From assembly GCA_003545625.1 (NCBI GenBank), contig DODH01000014.1:1-5554 (forward strand): 5,554 nt of DNA, given 5' to 3'. The position numbers were made by a program, and so were the translations under genes. The notes beneath the pieces are model-generated. The model was not told the DNA's origin, ran no database searches, and worked only from the letters and a program-made list of their open reading frames with translations. This DNA is from Nitrospina sp. Its GTDB lineage: Bacteria; Nitrospinota; Nitrospinia; Nitrospinales; VA-1. This document shows, one piece after another, positions 5,524 through 5,554 of the stretch. Within the stretch, counting starts at the first letter, position 1. Each line of letters begins with the position of its first letter.

Positions 5524-5554
5524 GCAGTTTCAAACCGTAAATATGATTTTGAAC

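Overview
The window looks like chromosomal DNA of a Gram-negative bacterium. It has moderate GC, AT-rich intergenic gaps, a lipoprotein with a clear lipobox, a CspA-type cold shock protein, an HDOD-domain gene and a cytidylate-kinase-like protein. The mix recalls marine Nitrospinota or deltaproteobacteria-like lineages, but that is an impression from gene content and style, not a proven assignment. I see no rRNA, tRNA, CRISPR array, insertion sequence, integrase or phage gene.

Left part (1-1568): two minus-strand genes lie in tandem. Transcription would run from the cold shock gene (857-1057) through a good intrinsic terminator (769-801) to a cytidylate-kinase-like gene (1-489) that leaves the window. 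That kinase-like gene has its own sigma70-like promoter (703-731), whose -10 box lies inside a perfect inverted repeat. A 511-nt gap separates the cold shock gene from the plus-strand lipoprotein gene and probably holds divergent promoters and a long cold-shock leader.

Middle (1569-3279): an intact small lipoprotein gene is followed by two damaged regulators. The first is a LuxR-type helix-turn-helix domain (minus strand) whose reading frame is cut off by a stop 45 nt upstream of its only ordinary start codon, so the N-terminal part seems lost. The second is an HDOD signalling gene (plus strand) with one frameshift and one in-frame stop. This stretch looks like regulatory genes in decay.

Right part (3280-5554): a YqeG-like HAD phosphatase; a two-gene plus-strand unit of unrecognised function (a 166-aa soluble protein, then a 55-aa two-helix membrane protein too short for routine ORF calling) behind a plausible promoter; and a convergent minus-strand gene for a long helical protein with one C-terminal membrane anchor, which overlaps the 55-aa gene by 8 bp. 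The last 220 nt have no credible gene but hold several inverted repeats.

I did not find a convincing new defence or mobile system. The less ordinary points are the decaying regulator pair, the unrecognised 166-aa/55-aa/tail-anchored cluster, and the dyads over or next to promoters.
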